From: Microbacterium sp. SCN 70-27
Lineage (GTDB): Bacteria > Actinomycetota > Actinomycetes > Actinomycetales > Microbacteriaceae
NCBI GenBank assembly: GCA_001724425.1
Contig: MEEK01000013.1
Span: 26,222-90,221 of the forward strand
Length of the DNA: 64,000 bases
Direction of reading: 5' to 3'
The translations under genes were made by a program, and so were the position numbers. The notes under the pieces are model-generated. The model did not search any database. It saw nothing but the letters and a program-made list of their open reading frames with translations, and had not been told where the DNA came from. Below are positions 36,420 to 46,788 of this stretch, piece after piece. Numbering within the stretch: the first letter of the stretch is position 1; every line of letters begins with the position of its first letter.

Positions 36420-37607
36420 CTACACCCGGTCGGCGAGCAGCGTCGTGCGCGTGTTCCCGATACGCGTGACGAACAGCGTCGCGGACTCCGCTCCGGAGGG
36501 CTTCAGCTTCGTCCGCAGGACGGCGGGGTCGATGTCGACCCCGCGCTTCTTGATCTCGAGGGTTCCGATCCCGCGGTCACGGAGCGCCCGACCCAGCGCC
36601 TTGATGTCGTTCGGCAGCTGCTCGCGCACGCGGAAGGTCTGCACGAACGGGCTGGATGCCGGGGCATCCGACGTCAGGTACGCGATGCGCTGATCGAGCA
36701 TCCCGGCGCCGATCGTGCGGGCGACCTCGCCGATGAGTCGCGCCCGGATGACGGCGCCCTCGGGTTCGTGCAGGTATGCGCCGAGGCCGCGCACGGGCGC
36801 GTCGGGCGCATCGCCGGATGCCACGAGCTCCGCCGCCTGCCCGCCGCGGATGACGAGGGCCGCCCGCCGCACGCCGGGGCGCGCGAGGATGCCGGTCCAT
36901 ACGACGAGCTCGATCGTCGACCCGTCGACGGAGATCCACTGCGCCTCGGCGTCGTCGGGGATGAGCGAGCGGTCGAAGGCCGGCCCGAGCTTGATCCCGG
37001 CCGGCAGGCGCGCCGACAGGCCGAACACCCAGTCGAGCGGGGGTGACCAGTCGTCCGCACCGACGCGGGTCGTCTCGCCGTGGCCCGCGGTGCGCCGCGC
37101 GGGGTCGAGCCACACGGCGTCGATCCCGGTGAGGTCGACGTCCTCGGCGCGACTGCTGCGTACGGAGACGCCGTCCCCGAACGGTGCGAGGTTGTAGGCC
37201 GCGAGCGCCGACGTGATCTCGTCGGCGTCGACAGCGAGCACGTCGAGTCCGATCCCGGCGAGCGCGAGCGCGTCGCCGCCGATCCCGCACCCGAGGTCGG
37301 CGACCCGGGTTACGCCGGCATCGCGGAAACGCCCTGCGTGGCGCGCCCCGACCTCGAGGCGGGTCGCCTGTTCGAGGCCGGCGCGGGTGAACAGCATGCG
37401 ATCGGCGAACGCCCCGAACTTCTGCCGCGCGCGGGTGCGCAGGCGCGCCTGGCCGACGACCGCCGAGACCAGTTGCGGGGAGTGACCGGCGGCGCGCAAG
37501 CGCGACACGGCGGATGCCACGGCATCCGTCGAATCGATCGCGCCCGCTTCGTCGACGAGCCGCAGCCCCTCGGGGGTGAGGAGGGCATCGAGTTCGGCGC
37601 GGTCCAT
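36420..37607 (-). CDS. class I SAM-dependent methyltransferase with C-terminal THUMP-like domain
   Basis: 395 residues. The N-terminus is helical (LTRAGLEQATRLEVGARHAGRF). The SAM-binding motif I is VADLGCGIGGDALAL at about 100-114, with VDADEITSALAAYN as motif II and VWLDPARR as a DPPR-like motif IV. The C-terminus (RALRDRGIGTLEIKKRGVDIDPAVLRTKLKPSG) matches the 'THUMP-like' domain attached to these methyltransferases. An RNA or base methylation role is likely but the target is unknown. It is divergent from groES. Confidence 0.88.
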   Translation of the reverse strand: MDRAELDALLTPEGLRLVDEAGAIDSTDAVASAVSRLRAAGHSPQLVSAVVGQARLRTRARQKFGAFADRMLFTRAGLEQATRLEVGARHAGRFRDAGVTRVADLGCGIGGDALALAGIGLDVLAVDADEITSALAAYNLAPFGDGVSVRSSRAEDVDLTGIDAVWLDPARRTAGHGETTRVGADDWSPPLDWVFGLSARLPAGIKLGPAFDRSLIPDDAEAQWISVDGSTIELVVWTGILARPGVRRAALVIRGGQAAELVASGDAPDAPVRGLGAYLHEPEGAVIRARLIGEVARTIGAGMLDQRIAYLTSDAPASSPFVQTFRVREQLPNDIKALGRALRDRGIGTLEIKKRGVDIDPAVLRTKLKPSGAESATLFVTRIGNTRTTLLADRV

Positions 37608-37655
37608 GGAGCCAGCCTGCCACGGCCCGGCGAACGACGCCGTGCGTCACACGAA

Positions 37656-37682
37656 CTGGCACTCGCGTTGCACGAGTGCCAA
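37656..37682. promoter_or_regulatory. CIRCE operator 1 (HrcA site) over the groES -35 region
   Basis: CTGGCACTC-N9-GAGTGCCAA follows the CIRCE consensus TTAGCACTC-N9-GAGTGCTAA with changes confined to the outer positions. The -35 hexamer (37668-37673) lies in its 9-nt spacer, so HrcA bound here would block RNA polymerase. Confidence 0.8.
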
Positions 37683-37696
37683 CGGCGCCCTAGACT
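37668..37696 (+). promoter_or_regulatory. groES promoter
   Basis: TTGCAC (37668-37673) and TAGACT (37691-37696) are separated by exactly 17 bp, a near-consensus housekeeping sigma promoter. The leader to GTG 37780 is about 75 nt. It is flanked and overlapped by two CIRCE operators. Confidence 0.8.
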
Positions 37697-37701
37697 TGCG
37701 G

Positions 37702-37728
37702 TTAGCACTCCGACCCCTCGGGTGCTAA
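37702..37728. promoter_or_regulatory. CIRCE operator 2 (HrcA site) at the groES transcription start
   Basis: TTAGCACTC-N9-GGGTGCTAA differs from consensus by one base in the right arm. It begins 5 bp after the -10 box. Two CIRCE copies upstream of groES are known in other actinobacteria. Confidence 0.92.
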
Positions 37729-37779
37729 TCAGTCTTTTCCGTGACCGCGGCCGTGCGCCGCACCAGAAAGAGGTGAACC

Positions 37780-38076
37780 GTGTCGGTTTCCATCAAGCCG
37801 CTCGAGGATCGCATCGTCATCAAGCAGGTCGAGGCCGAGCAGGTCACGTCCAGCGGGCTCGTCATCCCCGACACCGCCAAGGAGAAGCCCCAGGAGGGCG
37901 AGGTCGTGGCGGTGGGCCCCGGCCGCATCGACGACAACGGCAACCGTGTGCCGCTCGACGTCGCCGTCGGCGACCGCGTCATCTACTCGAAGTACGGCGG
38001 CACCGAGGTGAAGTTCGGCGCCGACGAGTACCTCGTCCTGTCGGCTCGCGACGTGCTGGCGGTCGTCGTCCGCTGA
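37780..38076 (+). CDS. groES: co-chaperonin GroES
   Basis: 98 residues, full length. [29 protein letters not shown] and [34 protein letters not shown] are canonical. GroES caps GroEL and regulates client folding. GTG 37780 has the Shine-Dalgarno AAGAGG at 37768-37773. The gene is monocistronic: a terminator follows and groEL is not adjacent. HrcA heat-shock control is expected from the two CIRCE sites. Confidence 0.97.
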   Translation: MSVSIKPLEDRIVIKQVEAEQVTSSGLVIPDTAKEKPQEGEVVAVGPGRIDDNGNRVPLDVAVGDRVIYSKYGGTEVKFGADEYLVLSARDVLAVVVR

Positions 38077-38102
38077 GACGGCGCCTGCGACACCGCAGAC
38101 CT

Positions 38103-38136
38103 GAAGGGTCCGGATGCCTCGGCATCCGGGCCCTTC
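38103..38136 (+). terminator. groES terminator
   Basis: A 16-bp stem (38103-38118 with 38121-38136) with one G-T wobble and a very short loop, 27 bp past the groES stop. Confidence 0.8.
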
Positions 38137-38247
38137 GTCGTTCCCACGGGCGGCCGGGGCGGGCGTGGTGGATGCTGCGGGCGCGGCGTGGCGGTGATCC
38201 GACGCGAAATGGCAGGCGTCGCGACCCCCGCGGTGTCATGACCGTTC

Positions 38248-38253
38248 TAGGCT
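38248..38253 (+). promoter_or_regulatory. -10 box of the RarD-like gene (leaderless)
   Basis: TAGGCT lies 7 nt before ATG 38261 with no Shine-Dalgarno sequence. Confidence 0.5.
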
Positions 38254-38260
38254 CGGACCC

Positions 38261-39193
38261 ATGACACCCGACGAGTCCGCCCGCGAAGAGCGCGTCGGCG
38301 GGGTCTACGCCTTCGCCGCGTACTTCCTGTGGGGGTTCCTGCCCCTCTACTTCCTGCTGCTGGCTCCCGTCGGCCCGTGGGAGATCGTCGTCTGGCGGAT
38401 CCTCTTCTCTCTGCTGTTCTGCGCCGTCCTCCTCACGGTGACGAGGACGTGGGGAAAGCTGTTCGCGATCCTGCGCGATCGTCGCCTCGTCTTCTGGACG
38501 GTGATCGCGGGCCTTCTCATCTATGTCAACTGGCAGGTGTTCCTCATCGGCATCCTGACGGGACACGTCATCGAGGGGAGCCTCGGCTACTTCATCAACC
38601 CCATCGTCACGGTGCTCCTCGGAGTGCTCGTACTCGGTGAGCGACTGCGCCCCGGGCAGTGGGTCGCGATCGCGATCGCGGTGGTCGCCGTCCTCGTCAT
38701 CGTCGTCGCCTACGGATCGTTCCCGTGGATCGCCCTGACCCTCGCGGCGAGCTTCGGCACCTATGGGCTCGTGAAGAAGCAGATCGGGCCGCGCGTGGAT
38801 GCCATCAGCGGACTCACCCTCGAATCGCTGTGGCTCACGCCCATCGCCATCGGGCAGCTCATCGTCGTCGCCTCGACGACCGGCATCGTCTGGGGGACGC
38901 AGGGCGCGTGGCACACGGCGCTCGTGCCGATGGCAGGCGTCGTCACCGCGGTGCCGCTGCTCCTCTTCGCCGCGGGAGCGCGGCGCGCGCCCCTGACCGT
39001 CATCGGGCTGCTCCAGTTCGTCGCGCCGATCCTGCAGTTCCTGACGGGCTGGTGGCTCCTGCATGAGCCGATGCCGCTCGAGCGGTGGATCGGCTTCGGG
39101 CTCGTCTGGGTGGCGCTCGTCATCCTGTCTGTGGACTCGCTGCGGCATGCGCGTCGCTCCCGCGCGGCATCGGATGTGACCGACCTCGTGTGA
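38261..39193 (+). CDS. rarD: RarD-type EamA-family transporter
   Basis: 310 residues with about 10 membrane segments. GGVYAFAAYFLWGFLPLYFLLL, GPWEIVVWRILFSLLF, LLIYVNWQVFLIGILTGHVIEGSLGYFINPI and the C-terminal PLTVIGLLQFVAPILQFL are the RarD protein family signature (chloramphenicol-sensitivity protein). These DMT-superfamily proteins export small metabolites; the true substrate is unknown. It is monocistronic and apparently leaderless. Confidence 0.9.
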   Translation: MTPDESAREERVGGVYAFAAYFLWGFLPLYFLLLAPVGPWEIVVWRILFSLLFCAVLLTVTRTWGKLFAILRDRRLVFWTVIAGLLIYVNWQVFLIGILTGHVIEGSLGYFINPIVTVLLGVLVLGERLRPGQWVAIAIAVVAVLVIVVAYGSFPWIALTLAASFGTYGLVKKQIGPRVDAISGLTLESLWLTPIAIGQLIVVASTTGIVWGTQGAWHTALVPMAGVVTAVPLLLFAAGARRAPLTVIGLLQFVAPILQFLTGWWLLHEPMPLERWIGFGLVWVALVILSVDSLRHARRSRAASDVTDLV

Positions 39194-39283
39194 CATCTCG
39201 TCGTGGATGCCGCGTTATCGCACCGTGATCGATCTGTTTCACACCGTTAACGCATCGCAACATTCGCGACGCCGACCGCGCAT

Positions 39284-39289
39284 TAGGTT
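39284..39289 (+). promoter_or_regulatory. candidate -10 box of livK
   Basis: TAGGTT lies 54 bp before ATG 39344 in a locally AT-richer stretch (39194-39300). No clear -35 was identified, so this is tentative. Confidence 0.3.
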
Positions 39290-39343
39290 TGTCACAACCC
39301 GGACGCGGGCCCCCGGGCCCGTGCCACGACACCAAGGAGCAAT

Positions 39344-40606
39344 ATGAGCGTCTTCACACGTTCAGGAGCCGGCAAGGCGGTGGGCGCGATCGCGATCGCC
39401 GCTGTCAGCGCGGTCCTCCTCGCCGGCTGCGCCGGCGGGGGGGCGGCGGAGCCGACCAAGAGCGATGCCCCGGCCGAGGACCTGACCCTCAAGATCGGCA
39501 GCGTGCTGCCCCAGACCGGCAGCCTCGCCTTCCTCGGGCCGCCCGAGGAGGCCGGCGTCCTGCTCGCGGTCAACGAGGTCAACGAGGCCGCGAAGGGCAT
39601 CACGATCGACTTCACGCCCGGCGACTCCGGCGACGCCGACAACAAGGCCTTCGAGACGACGGTGCCGAAGCTCCAGAACGCCGGGGTCTCGGCGATGATC
39701 GGCGCGGCGGCATCCGGTGTGACGAAGCTCTTCCTCGACTCCAACGTCGCGGCCGGGATCATCACCTTCTCGCCGGCGAACACGTCGCCCGACTTCACGA
39801 CGTGGGACGACAAGGGCCTGTACTGGCGCACCGCTCCGAGCGACCTGCTCCAGGGTGAGGTGCTCGGCAACCTGGTCGCCGAGGACGGTCACAAGAACAT
39901 CGGCATCATCTACCAGAACGACGCCTACGGCACCGGCCTCTACGGCGTTGTGAAGAAGGTCTTCGAATCCACCGGCGGCACCGTCGTGGCCGAGGCCTCA
40001 TACAACGACGGCGACAGCTCGTTCGACGCACAGGTCGCGACGATCGCGGCGGCGAAGCCCGACGCGGTCGTGCTCGTCACGTTCGACCAGTTCTCGACCA
40101 TCGCTCCGCTCCTCGTGAACGCAGGCATCCCGGCGAAGAACTTCTACCTCGTCGACGGCAACCTGAAGCAGTGGGGCAGCACCGTCTCGGTCTCGCTCGA
40201 GGGTGCGAAGGGCACGACGCCCGGACCGGTGCTCGAGGACGACTTCAAGGACCGCCTCAACGCGGCATGGACGAAGGCCAACAACCCCCCGCTCGAGGAC
40301 TACTCGTACGCGGCCGAGTCGTACGACGCCGTCGTGCTGCTCGCGCTGGCCTCGCTGACCGCACAGTCGACCACCGGTGCCGACATCGCCGGAAAGCTCC
40401 AGGAGGTCTCTGGCGGCTCCGGCAAGGGTGAGAAGTGCACCTCGTTCGCGAAGTGCGCCGACATCATCCTCGGCGGCGGTGTCGCGGACTACGACGGCTA
40501 CTCCGGCCCAATCACCTTCGATGACGCCGGTGACCCGACCCAGGCATCCATCGGCATCTTCCAGTACGGTGCCGACAACATGCACACCCGCATCGACACT
40601 CGCTGA
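39344..40606 (+). CDS. livK: branched-chain amino-acid ABC transporter substrate-binding lipoprotein
   Basis: 420 residues. The signal peptide ends in the lipobox LAGC with Cys29 as lipidation site. The mature protein is a type I periplasmic-binding fold (LKIGSVLPQTGSLAFLGPPEEAGVLLAVNEVN) of the Leu/Ile/Val-BP family. It binds a branched-chain amino acid or similar ligand outside the cell and delivers it to LivHM. AAGGAG precedes ATG 39344 by 5-6 bp. The permease and ATPase genes are convergent, on the opposite strand, separated by two terminators. Confidence 0.92.
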   Translation: MSVFTRSGAGKAVGAIAIAAVSAVLLAGCAGGGAAEPTKSDAPAEDLTLKIGSVLPQTGSLAFLGPPEEAGVLLAVNEVNEAAKGITIDFTPGDSGDADNKAFETTVPKLQNAGVSAMIGAAASGVTKLFLDSNVAAGIITFSPANTSPDFTTWDDKGLYWRTAPSDLLQGEVLGNLVAEDGHKNIGIIYQNDAYGTGLYGVVKKVFESTGGTVVAEASYNDGDSSFDAQVATIAAAKPDAVVLVTFDQFSTIAPLLVNAGIPAKNFYLVDGNLKQWGSTVSVSLEGAKGTTPGPVLEDDFKDRLNAAWTKANNPPLEDYSYAAESYDAVVLLALASLTAQSTTGADIAGKLQEVSGGSGKGEKCTSFAKCADIILGGGVADYDGYSGPITFDDAGDPTQASIGIFQYGADNMHTRIDTR

Positions 40607-40621
40607 GCGTCGCGGCAAGAA

Positions 40622-40651
40622 GAAGGGCCCCGGAGAGATCCGGGGCCCTTC
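40622..40651 (+). terminator. livK terminator
   Basis: Perfect 13-bp stem (40622-40634 with 40639-40651) and a GAGA tetraloop, followed by a CCTT stretch, 15 bp past the stop. Confidence 0.85.
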
Positions 40652-40677
40652 CCTTATGTGTCGGGAGGCAGTGGCAT

Positions 40678-40723
40678 GAGCGCTGTGCGCGCCGGCTCGA
40701 TCGAGCCGGCGCGCTCAGCGCTC
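40678..40723 (-). terminator. liv operon terminator (long interrupted palindrome)
   Basis: A loopless 14-bp inverted repeat (40687-40700 with 40701-40714) is extended after a 3-nt mismatch by another 6-bp pair (40678-40683 with 40718-40723). It abuts the livF stop codon, so it is placed to end the reverse liv transcript. Confidence 0.7.
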
Positions 40724-41498
40724 AGTGCGCGTCTTCGGTGCCGAGCGTGCCGAGGTACAGGCCGATGACCTGCGGGTCGTTGAGCAGCTCGCGCCCCGTC
40801 CCCTCGTGGGCGTCGCGCCCCTGATCCAGGACGTATCCGCGGTCGCAGATCTGCAGGCAGCGGCGGGCGTTCTGCTCGACCATGATCGTCGTCACACCGG
40901 CCTTGTTGATGTCGGAGACGCGGATGAACGCATCGTCCTGCCGCACGGGCGACAGGCCTGCGGACGGTTCGTCGAGCAGCAGCACGGACGGGTCCATCAT
41001 GAGCGCACGGCTCATCGCGACCATCTGGCGCTCGCCGCCCGAGAGCGACCCCGCCCGCTGCTTCAGGCGCTTGCCGAGCTCCGCAAAGATCCCCGTGACG
41101 AACTCGAGTCGTTCCGCGTAGATCTTCGGGTTCTGGAAGAGGCCCATCTGCAGGTTCTCCTCGATCGACAGCGACGGGAACACGTTGTTCGTCTGCGGCA
41201 CGAAGGCGACGCCGCGCTGCACGAGCTTGTCGGCCTTCAGCCCGACGATCGACTCGCCGTTGACGGTGATGATGCCGCCGCGCACCTTGACGAGCCCGAA
41301 GATCGACTTCAGCAGCGTGGACTTTCCGGCGCCGTTCGGCCCGATGATGCCGATCAGCTCGCCCTTGCGGGCGATGAGGTTCGCGCCGTTGATGATGTTG
41401 ATGCCGGGGAGGTAGCCGGCGGTGAGGTCGCGGACTTCGACGACGACGTCGTCCGAGGAGGCGGGGGCGGCAGCCGGTGCCGCAGCGGGAGTGGTCAC
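40722..41498 (-). CDS. livF: branched-chain amino-acid ABC transporter ATP-binding protein LivF
   Basis: 258 residues. Walker A GPNGAGKST, signature LSGGERQMVAMSRAL and Walker B LLLDEPSAGLSP are intact. The sequence VRDLTAGYLPGINIINGANL and FPSLSIEENLQMGL are typical of LivF. Its start is GTG 41498, overlapping the livG stop as GTGA (41495-41498). It is the last gene of the livHMGF operon. Confidence 0.93.
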   Translation of the reverse strand: MTTPAAAPAAAPASSDDVVVEVRDLTAGYLPGINIINGANLIARKGELIGIIGPNGAGKSTLLKSIFGLVKVRGGIITVNGESIVGLKADKLVQRGVAFVPQTNNVFPSLSIEENLQMGLFQNPKIYAERLEFVTGIFAELGKRLKQRAGSLSGGERQMVAMSRALMMDPSVLLLDEPSAGLSPVRQDDAFIRVSDINKAGVTTIMVEQNARRCLQICDRGYVLDQGRDAHEGTGRELLNDPQVIGLYLGTLGTEDAH

Positions 41499-42496
41499 TT
41501 GTTCTCCTCCTCGGCGTCGGCGATCGCCGACGCCTCGTCTTCCTGGATCTCTTCGAGGAGCTCCTGCGCCGACTCGTCCAGTTCGCCCTCGATGCGGCCG
41601 GTCACGACGCCGAGGTCGACGTCCTGATGGCTCCCGAGGTACGCGTCGATGACGGCCTGGTCCTCCATGACCGTGTCCGGCGGGCCTTCGGCGACCACCT
41701 TGCCCTCGGCCATCACGACGACCCAGTCGGCGATGTGGCGGACCATGTGCATGTCGTGCTCGACGAACAGCACGGTCACCCCGAGGTCCTTGAGGTCCAG
41801 GATGTGGTCGAGGAGCGACTGCGTGAGTGCCGGGTTGACGCCGGCCATCGGCTCATCGAGCATCACGAGGTTCGGATCGCTCATGAGAGCGCGCGCCATC
41901 TCGAGGAGCTTCCGCTGACCGCCCGACAGGGAGGCCGCGAAATCGTTCTCCTTGGCATCCAGCTTGAACCGCTGCAGCAGCCCGCGCGCCTTGATCTCGT
42001 TGGCCTTCTCCTGGTCGCGCCAGACGGTCGGGACGAAGGCCTGCCAGAACTTCTCACCGCGCTGCCCCGGCGCGCCGAGCTTCATGTTCTCGAGCACGGT
42101 CAGCAGCGACAGCGCCTTCGTGAGCTGGAACGTGCGCACCTGGCCCATCCGCGCGACCTTGAAGGCGGGGATGCCGGCGAGGCTCTTGCCGTCGTACGAC
42201 CACGACCCGGTGTTCGGCTTGTCGAAGCCGCACAGCAGGTTGAACAGCGTCGTCTTTCCCGCGCCGTTCGGGCCGATGAGGGCCGTGATGGCGTTCCGCG
42301 GGATCTCGAGGTGCTCCACGTCGACCGCCGTGAGCCCGCCGAAGCGGCGCGTGACGCCGTCGATCACCATGATCGGGTCGGTCTTGGCGACGCCGGGCAC
42401 CGCGGCGCCCTTCGCGAGCCCGGTCGCCTTGGGGCGGGGGATCGATCCGGTGACGGGAGCCGTCACGTCGCCTGCGGGGTTCTGATCACTTGACAA
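41495..42496 (-). CDS. livG: branched-chain amino-acid ABC transporter ATP-binding protein LivG
   Basis: 333 residues. Walker A GPNGAGKTTLFNLLCGF, signature LSGGQRKLLEMARAL and Walker B MLDEPMAGVNP are present, with the LivG-type FQLTKALSLLTVLENMKLG. It is longer than usual: about 40 extra residues at the N-terminus and an acidic tail of about 45 residues at the C-terminus (ESAQELLEEIQEDEASA). It overlaps livM by 11 bp. Confidence 0.92.
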   Translation of the reverse strand: MSSDQNPAGDVTAPVTGSIPRPKATGLAKGAAVPGVAKTDPIMVIDGVTRRFGGLTAVDVEHLEIPRNAITALIGPNGAGKTTLFNLLCGFDKPNTGSWSYDGKSLAGIPAFKVARMGQVRTFQLTKALSLLTVLENMKLGAPGQRGEKFWQAFVPTVWRDQEKANEIKARGLLQRFKLDAKENDFAASLSGGQRKLLEMARALMSDPNLVMLDEPMAGVNPALTQSLLDHILDLKDLGVTVLFVEHDMHMVRHIADWVVVMAEGKVVAEGPPDTVMEDQAVIDAYLGSHQDVDLGVVTGRIEGELDESAQELLEEIQEDEASAIADAEEENK

Positions 42497-43484
42497 AGGT
42501 CATCTCCCTCTTGTCGCCGAGGATGCCCTGCGGCCTGAAGATCACGAGGAGCATCAGCGAGGCTCCCACGAGGATGTAGCGGAGCGTTCCCGCCTGGATG
42601 TCGGTCATCGGCAGCCACCCGGCCTTCGCCATCTCCGGCAGGAGGTTTCCGAGGAGGGCCATGACCATCCAGAACAGCACCGCACCGAGCGACGGTCCGA
42701 AGATCGTCGACGCGCCGCCGAGCAGGAGGATCGTCCACAGGAAGAAGGTGAGCGCCGTCGTGTAGCTCGACGGGATGACGGCCGACGGCAGGACGTAGAC
42801 GATGCCGCCGAGGGCGCCGATGACACCACCGACGATGAGGGCCTGCATCTTGTACGCGAACACGTTCTTGCCGAGCGAGCGCACGGCATCCTCGTCTTCA
42901 CGGATGCCCTTGAGCACGCGGCCCCACGGGCTTCGCATGAGCGCCCAGACGACGAACAGCGACACCGCGAGCAGGATGAGCCCGAACACGACGACCCAGA
43001 GCTGCTGGGCCGAGAACTGCCACGGGCCCCACCCGTATCGCCCACCGTCGGGGAGGTTCGGGAAGGGGTTCGCCGACTGGAAGCTGCCGTTGTAGTTGCC
43101 GAGTCCGTCGGCGGAGTTGGTCCACTCGTCGAAGACCTGCGTCGTGAACAGCAGTCGCACGATCTCCGCCGCCGCGATCGTCACGATGGCCAGGTAGTCA
43201 GCACGCAGTCGCAGCGTCGGGATGCCGAGGAGGAACGCGAACAGGGCGGCGAGCACGAGCCCGACGAGCATCGCGAGCCACCACGGCAGTCCGAAGGTCA
43301 GAATGGAGATCGCGTAGCCGTACGCACCGAGGGCCATGAAGCCCGCCATGCCGAAGTTCAGCAGGCCCGCGTAGCCGAAGTGCACAGCGAGGCCGGTCGC
43401 CGCGAGGGCGTAGGCGATCGTCACCGGGCTCAGCAGATAGCTGAGCGTGTTGGAGATGATGGAACCCCAATCCATGGCGATCAC
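42486..43484 (-). CDS. livM: branched-chain amino-acid ABC transporter permease LivM
   Basis: 332 residues with 8-9 membrane segments. LGIPTLRLRADYLAIVTIAAAEIVRLL, WGRVLKGIREDEDAVRSLGKN and IFRPQGILGDKRE are LivM hallmarks, including the EAA-like loop. The GTG at 43484 is preferred over ATG 43475 because it overlaps the livH stop as GTGA and has AAGG at proper spacing upstream. It forms the membrane channel with LivH. Confidence 0.9.
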   Translation of the reverse strand: MIAMDWGSIISNTLSYLLSPVTIAYALAATGLAVHFGYAGLLNFGMAGFMALGAYGYAISILTFGLPWWLAMLVGLVLAALFAFLLGIPTLRLRADYLAIVTIAAAEIVRLLFTTQVFDEWTNSADGLGNYNGSFQSANPFPNLPDGGRYGWGPWQFSAQQLWVVVFGLILLAVSLFVVWALMRSPWGRVLKGIREDEDAVRSLGKNVFAYKMQALIVGGVIGALGGIVYVLPSAVIPSSYTTALTFFLWTILLLGGASTIFGPSLGAVLFWMVMALLGNLLPEMAKAGWLPMTDIQAGTLRYILVGASLMLLVIFRPQGILGDKREMTFVK

Positions 43485-44830
43485 CCGAGCCTTTCTTTGC
43501 GACCGAGCAGACCCTGGGGTCTCACGAGCAGGATGAGAATCAGAACGACCAGGGCTCCGGCGTACTTGAGGTCGGACGGGATCCAGAGCGTCGACACCTC
43601 GACGACGAGACCGACGATGAGGGAGCCGAGCAGTGCTCCGAACGCCGTTCCGAGTCCGCCGAGGGTGATCGCGGCGAAGATCAGCAGCAGCATCTGCGTG
43701 CCCATGTTCCAGGTGACGCCGGGGCGGAAGTAGGCCCAGAGGATGCCGGAGATCCCCGCGAGCGTGCCGGCGATGATCCACACGATCCGGATGATCCGGT
43801 CGACGTTGATGCCGGATGCCGCGGCGAGCTGCGGGTTGTCGGAGATCGCGCGCGTCGCCTTGCCGATCCGCGTGCGCAACAGGAAGTAGGCGACCGCGAG
43901 GATGATGACGATGCTGACCCCCATCGAGATGAGGTCGATGTAGGAGAGCTGGATCGGGCCGATGTCGATCGGCGTCGGGCTCGCGCCCGGCAGCTGGTAC
44001 GTCTTGCCGCCGATGAAGAACTGGTAGATGTACCGCAGCGCGAGGGACAGGCCGATGCTCACGATCATGAGCTGGACGACGCCGAGGCCCCGTCTTCTGA
44101 GCGGGCGCCACAGCGCGGCATCCATCGCCCAGCCGAGCACCGCGCCGGCACCGACGGCGATGATGAGCGCGGCCCACAGCGGCAGGGCCCACGAGGACGT
44201 CGCGACCAGTGCGACGAGACCGCCGAGGGTCACCATCTCGCCATGGGCGAAGTTCGACAGGCCCGTCGTGCCGTAGATGAGGGCCGCTCCCATCGAGGCG
44301 AGAGCGAGGAGCAGGCCGAAGTTCAGTCCGTTGATGATGCGGACGAGCAGCTGGTCGCCGAAGGATTGCGTGACGCGTTCGCCGGCGCCGAGGAAGAGGT
44401 TCACGATCTTCGTGTTCGTGAGGCCGAACTCCACTTCGAACTCGCCCGTCGACCCCTGCTTCGGCTGCAGACCCTCCGGCAGATGCGACGGGTCGACGAT
44501 GACGCCGTCGGGGAGGGTCGACTCATCGATGATGAGGGTGAACGTGTTCTTCTCGGGGACGTACAGGCGCCACTTTCCGGCGGCATCGGTCACCGTCTCG
44601 GCCTCGAAGCCGTTGCCGGTGACCTTCACGGTCACGTCCGGCACGGGCTGCTCGGCGTTGGTGATCACACCGCCGAAGTAATAGGGGGTCTTCTCCTGAT
44701 CGCCACCGGGCGTGTCGGGGGCGGCGGCGAAGGCCGCACCGCCCGAACTCAGCAACAGCGCCGACGCGGCCAGCAGTGCGCCGAGGACGAGCACGAACCA
44801 CCTCAGTGGATTCCGCGCGGTGACGGTCAT
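43481..44830 (-). CDS. livH: LivH permease fused to an N-terminal extracellular carboxypeptidase-regulatory-like domain
   Basis: 449 residues. The C-terminal 300 are a normal LivH permease (NGLNFGLLLALASMGAALIYGTTGLSNFAHGEMVTLGG, ARRs like IGKATRAISDNPQLAAASGIN, VRPQGLLGRKERLG). Ahead of it are a signal peptide (about 9-36) and a 110-residue beta-sandwich-like domain with GGVITNAEQPVPDVTVKVTGNG and DAAGKWRLYVPEKNTFTLIIDES, the pattern of carboxypeptidase regulatory-like/Cna-B-like folds. Classical LivH lacks this part. ATG 44830 starts the signal peptide. First gene of the liv operon; divergent from guaB. Confidence 0.9.
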   Translation of the reverse strand: MTVTARNPLRWFVLVLGALLAASALLLSSGGAAFAAAPDTPGGDQEKTPYYFGGVITNAEQPVPDVTVKVTGNGFEAETVTDAAGKWRLYVPEKNTFTLIIDESTLPDGVIVDPSHLPEGLQPKQGSTGEFEVEFGLTNTKIVNLFLGAGERVTQSFGDQLLVRIINGLNFGLLLALASMGAALIYGTTGLSNFAHGEMVTLGGLVALVATSSWALPLWAALIIAVGAGAVLGWAMDAALWRPLRRRGLGVVQLMIVSIGLSLALRYIYQFFIGGKTYQLPGASPTPIDIGPIQLSYIDLISMGVSIVIILAVAYFLLRTRIGKATRAISDNPQLAAASGINVDRIIRIVWIIAGTLAGISGILWAYFRPGVTWNMGTQMLLLIFAAITLGGLGTAFGALLGSLIVGLVVEVSTLWIPSDLKYAGALVVLILILLVRPQGLLGRKERLG

Positions 44831-44872
44831 GGGTCTCAAAGGATCCTCCAGTCCAGCGCACCAAACGGGTGA

Positions 44873-46579
<1,707 letters not shown>

Positions 46580-46617
46580 CCGCGCGGGCGGGGCGCGGGC
46601 ACCCACGGGCGCCGCGC

Positions 46618-46693
46618 GAACTCCGCAGAATCACACGAACTCCGCACCCGTTCCCGCGATCGGGTGCGGAGTTCGTCACTTTCTGCGGGGTTC
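46618..46693. repeat. nested palindromic element, copy A (downstream of guaB)
   Basis: Outer arms 46618-46630 and 46681-46693 (13 bp, one mismatch) enclose inner perfect 16-bp arms 46635-46650 and 46661-46676. Both arm sets share the core ACTCCGCA. The same architecture and core occur at 47733-47810. It could also serve as the guaB terminator. Confidence 0.75.
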
Positions 46694-46788
46694 ATCGCCT
46701 CCTCCCCAGGCAGGGCCGGGCGGGAGTTGTCCACGAGAGCGGGTTCGCGGAGGCATCCGAGAGCCCGTGGCGCGGCAGGATGCCGTGT

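Noticed and set aside
46580-46788. Small gene between guaB and the DUF559 gene
   Set aside because: Open frames there run through the nested palindrome and have no start signals.
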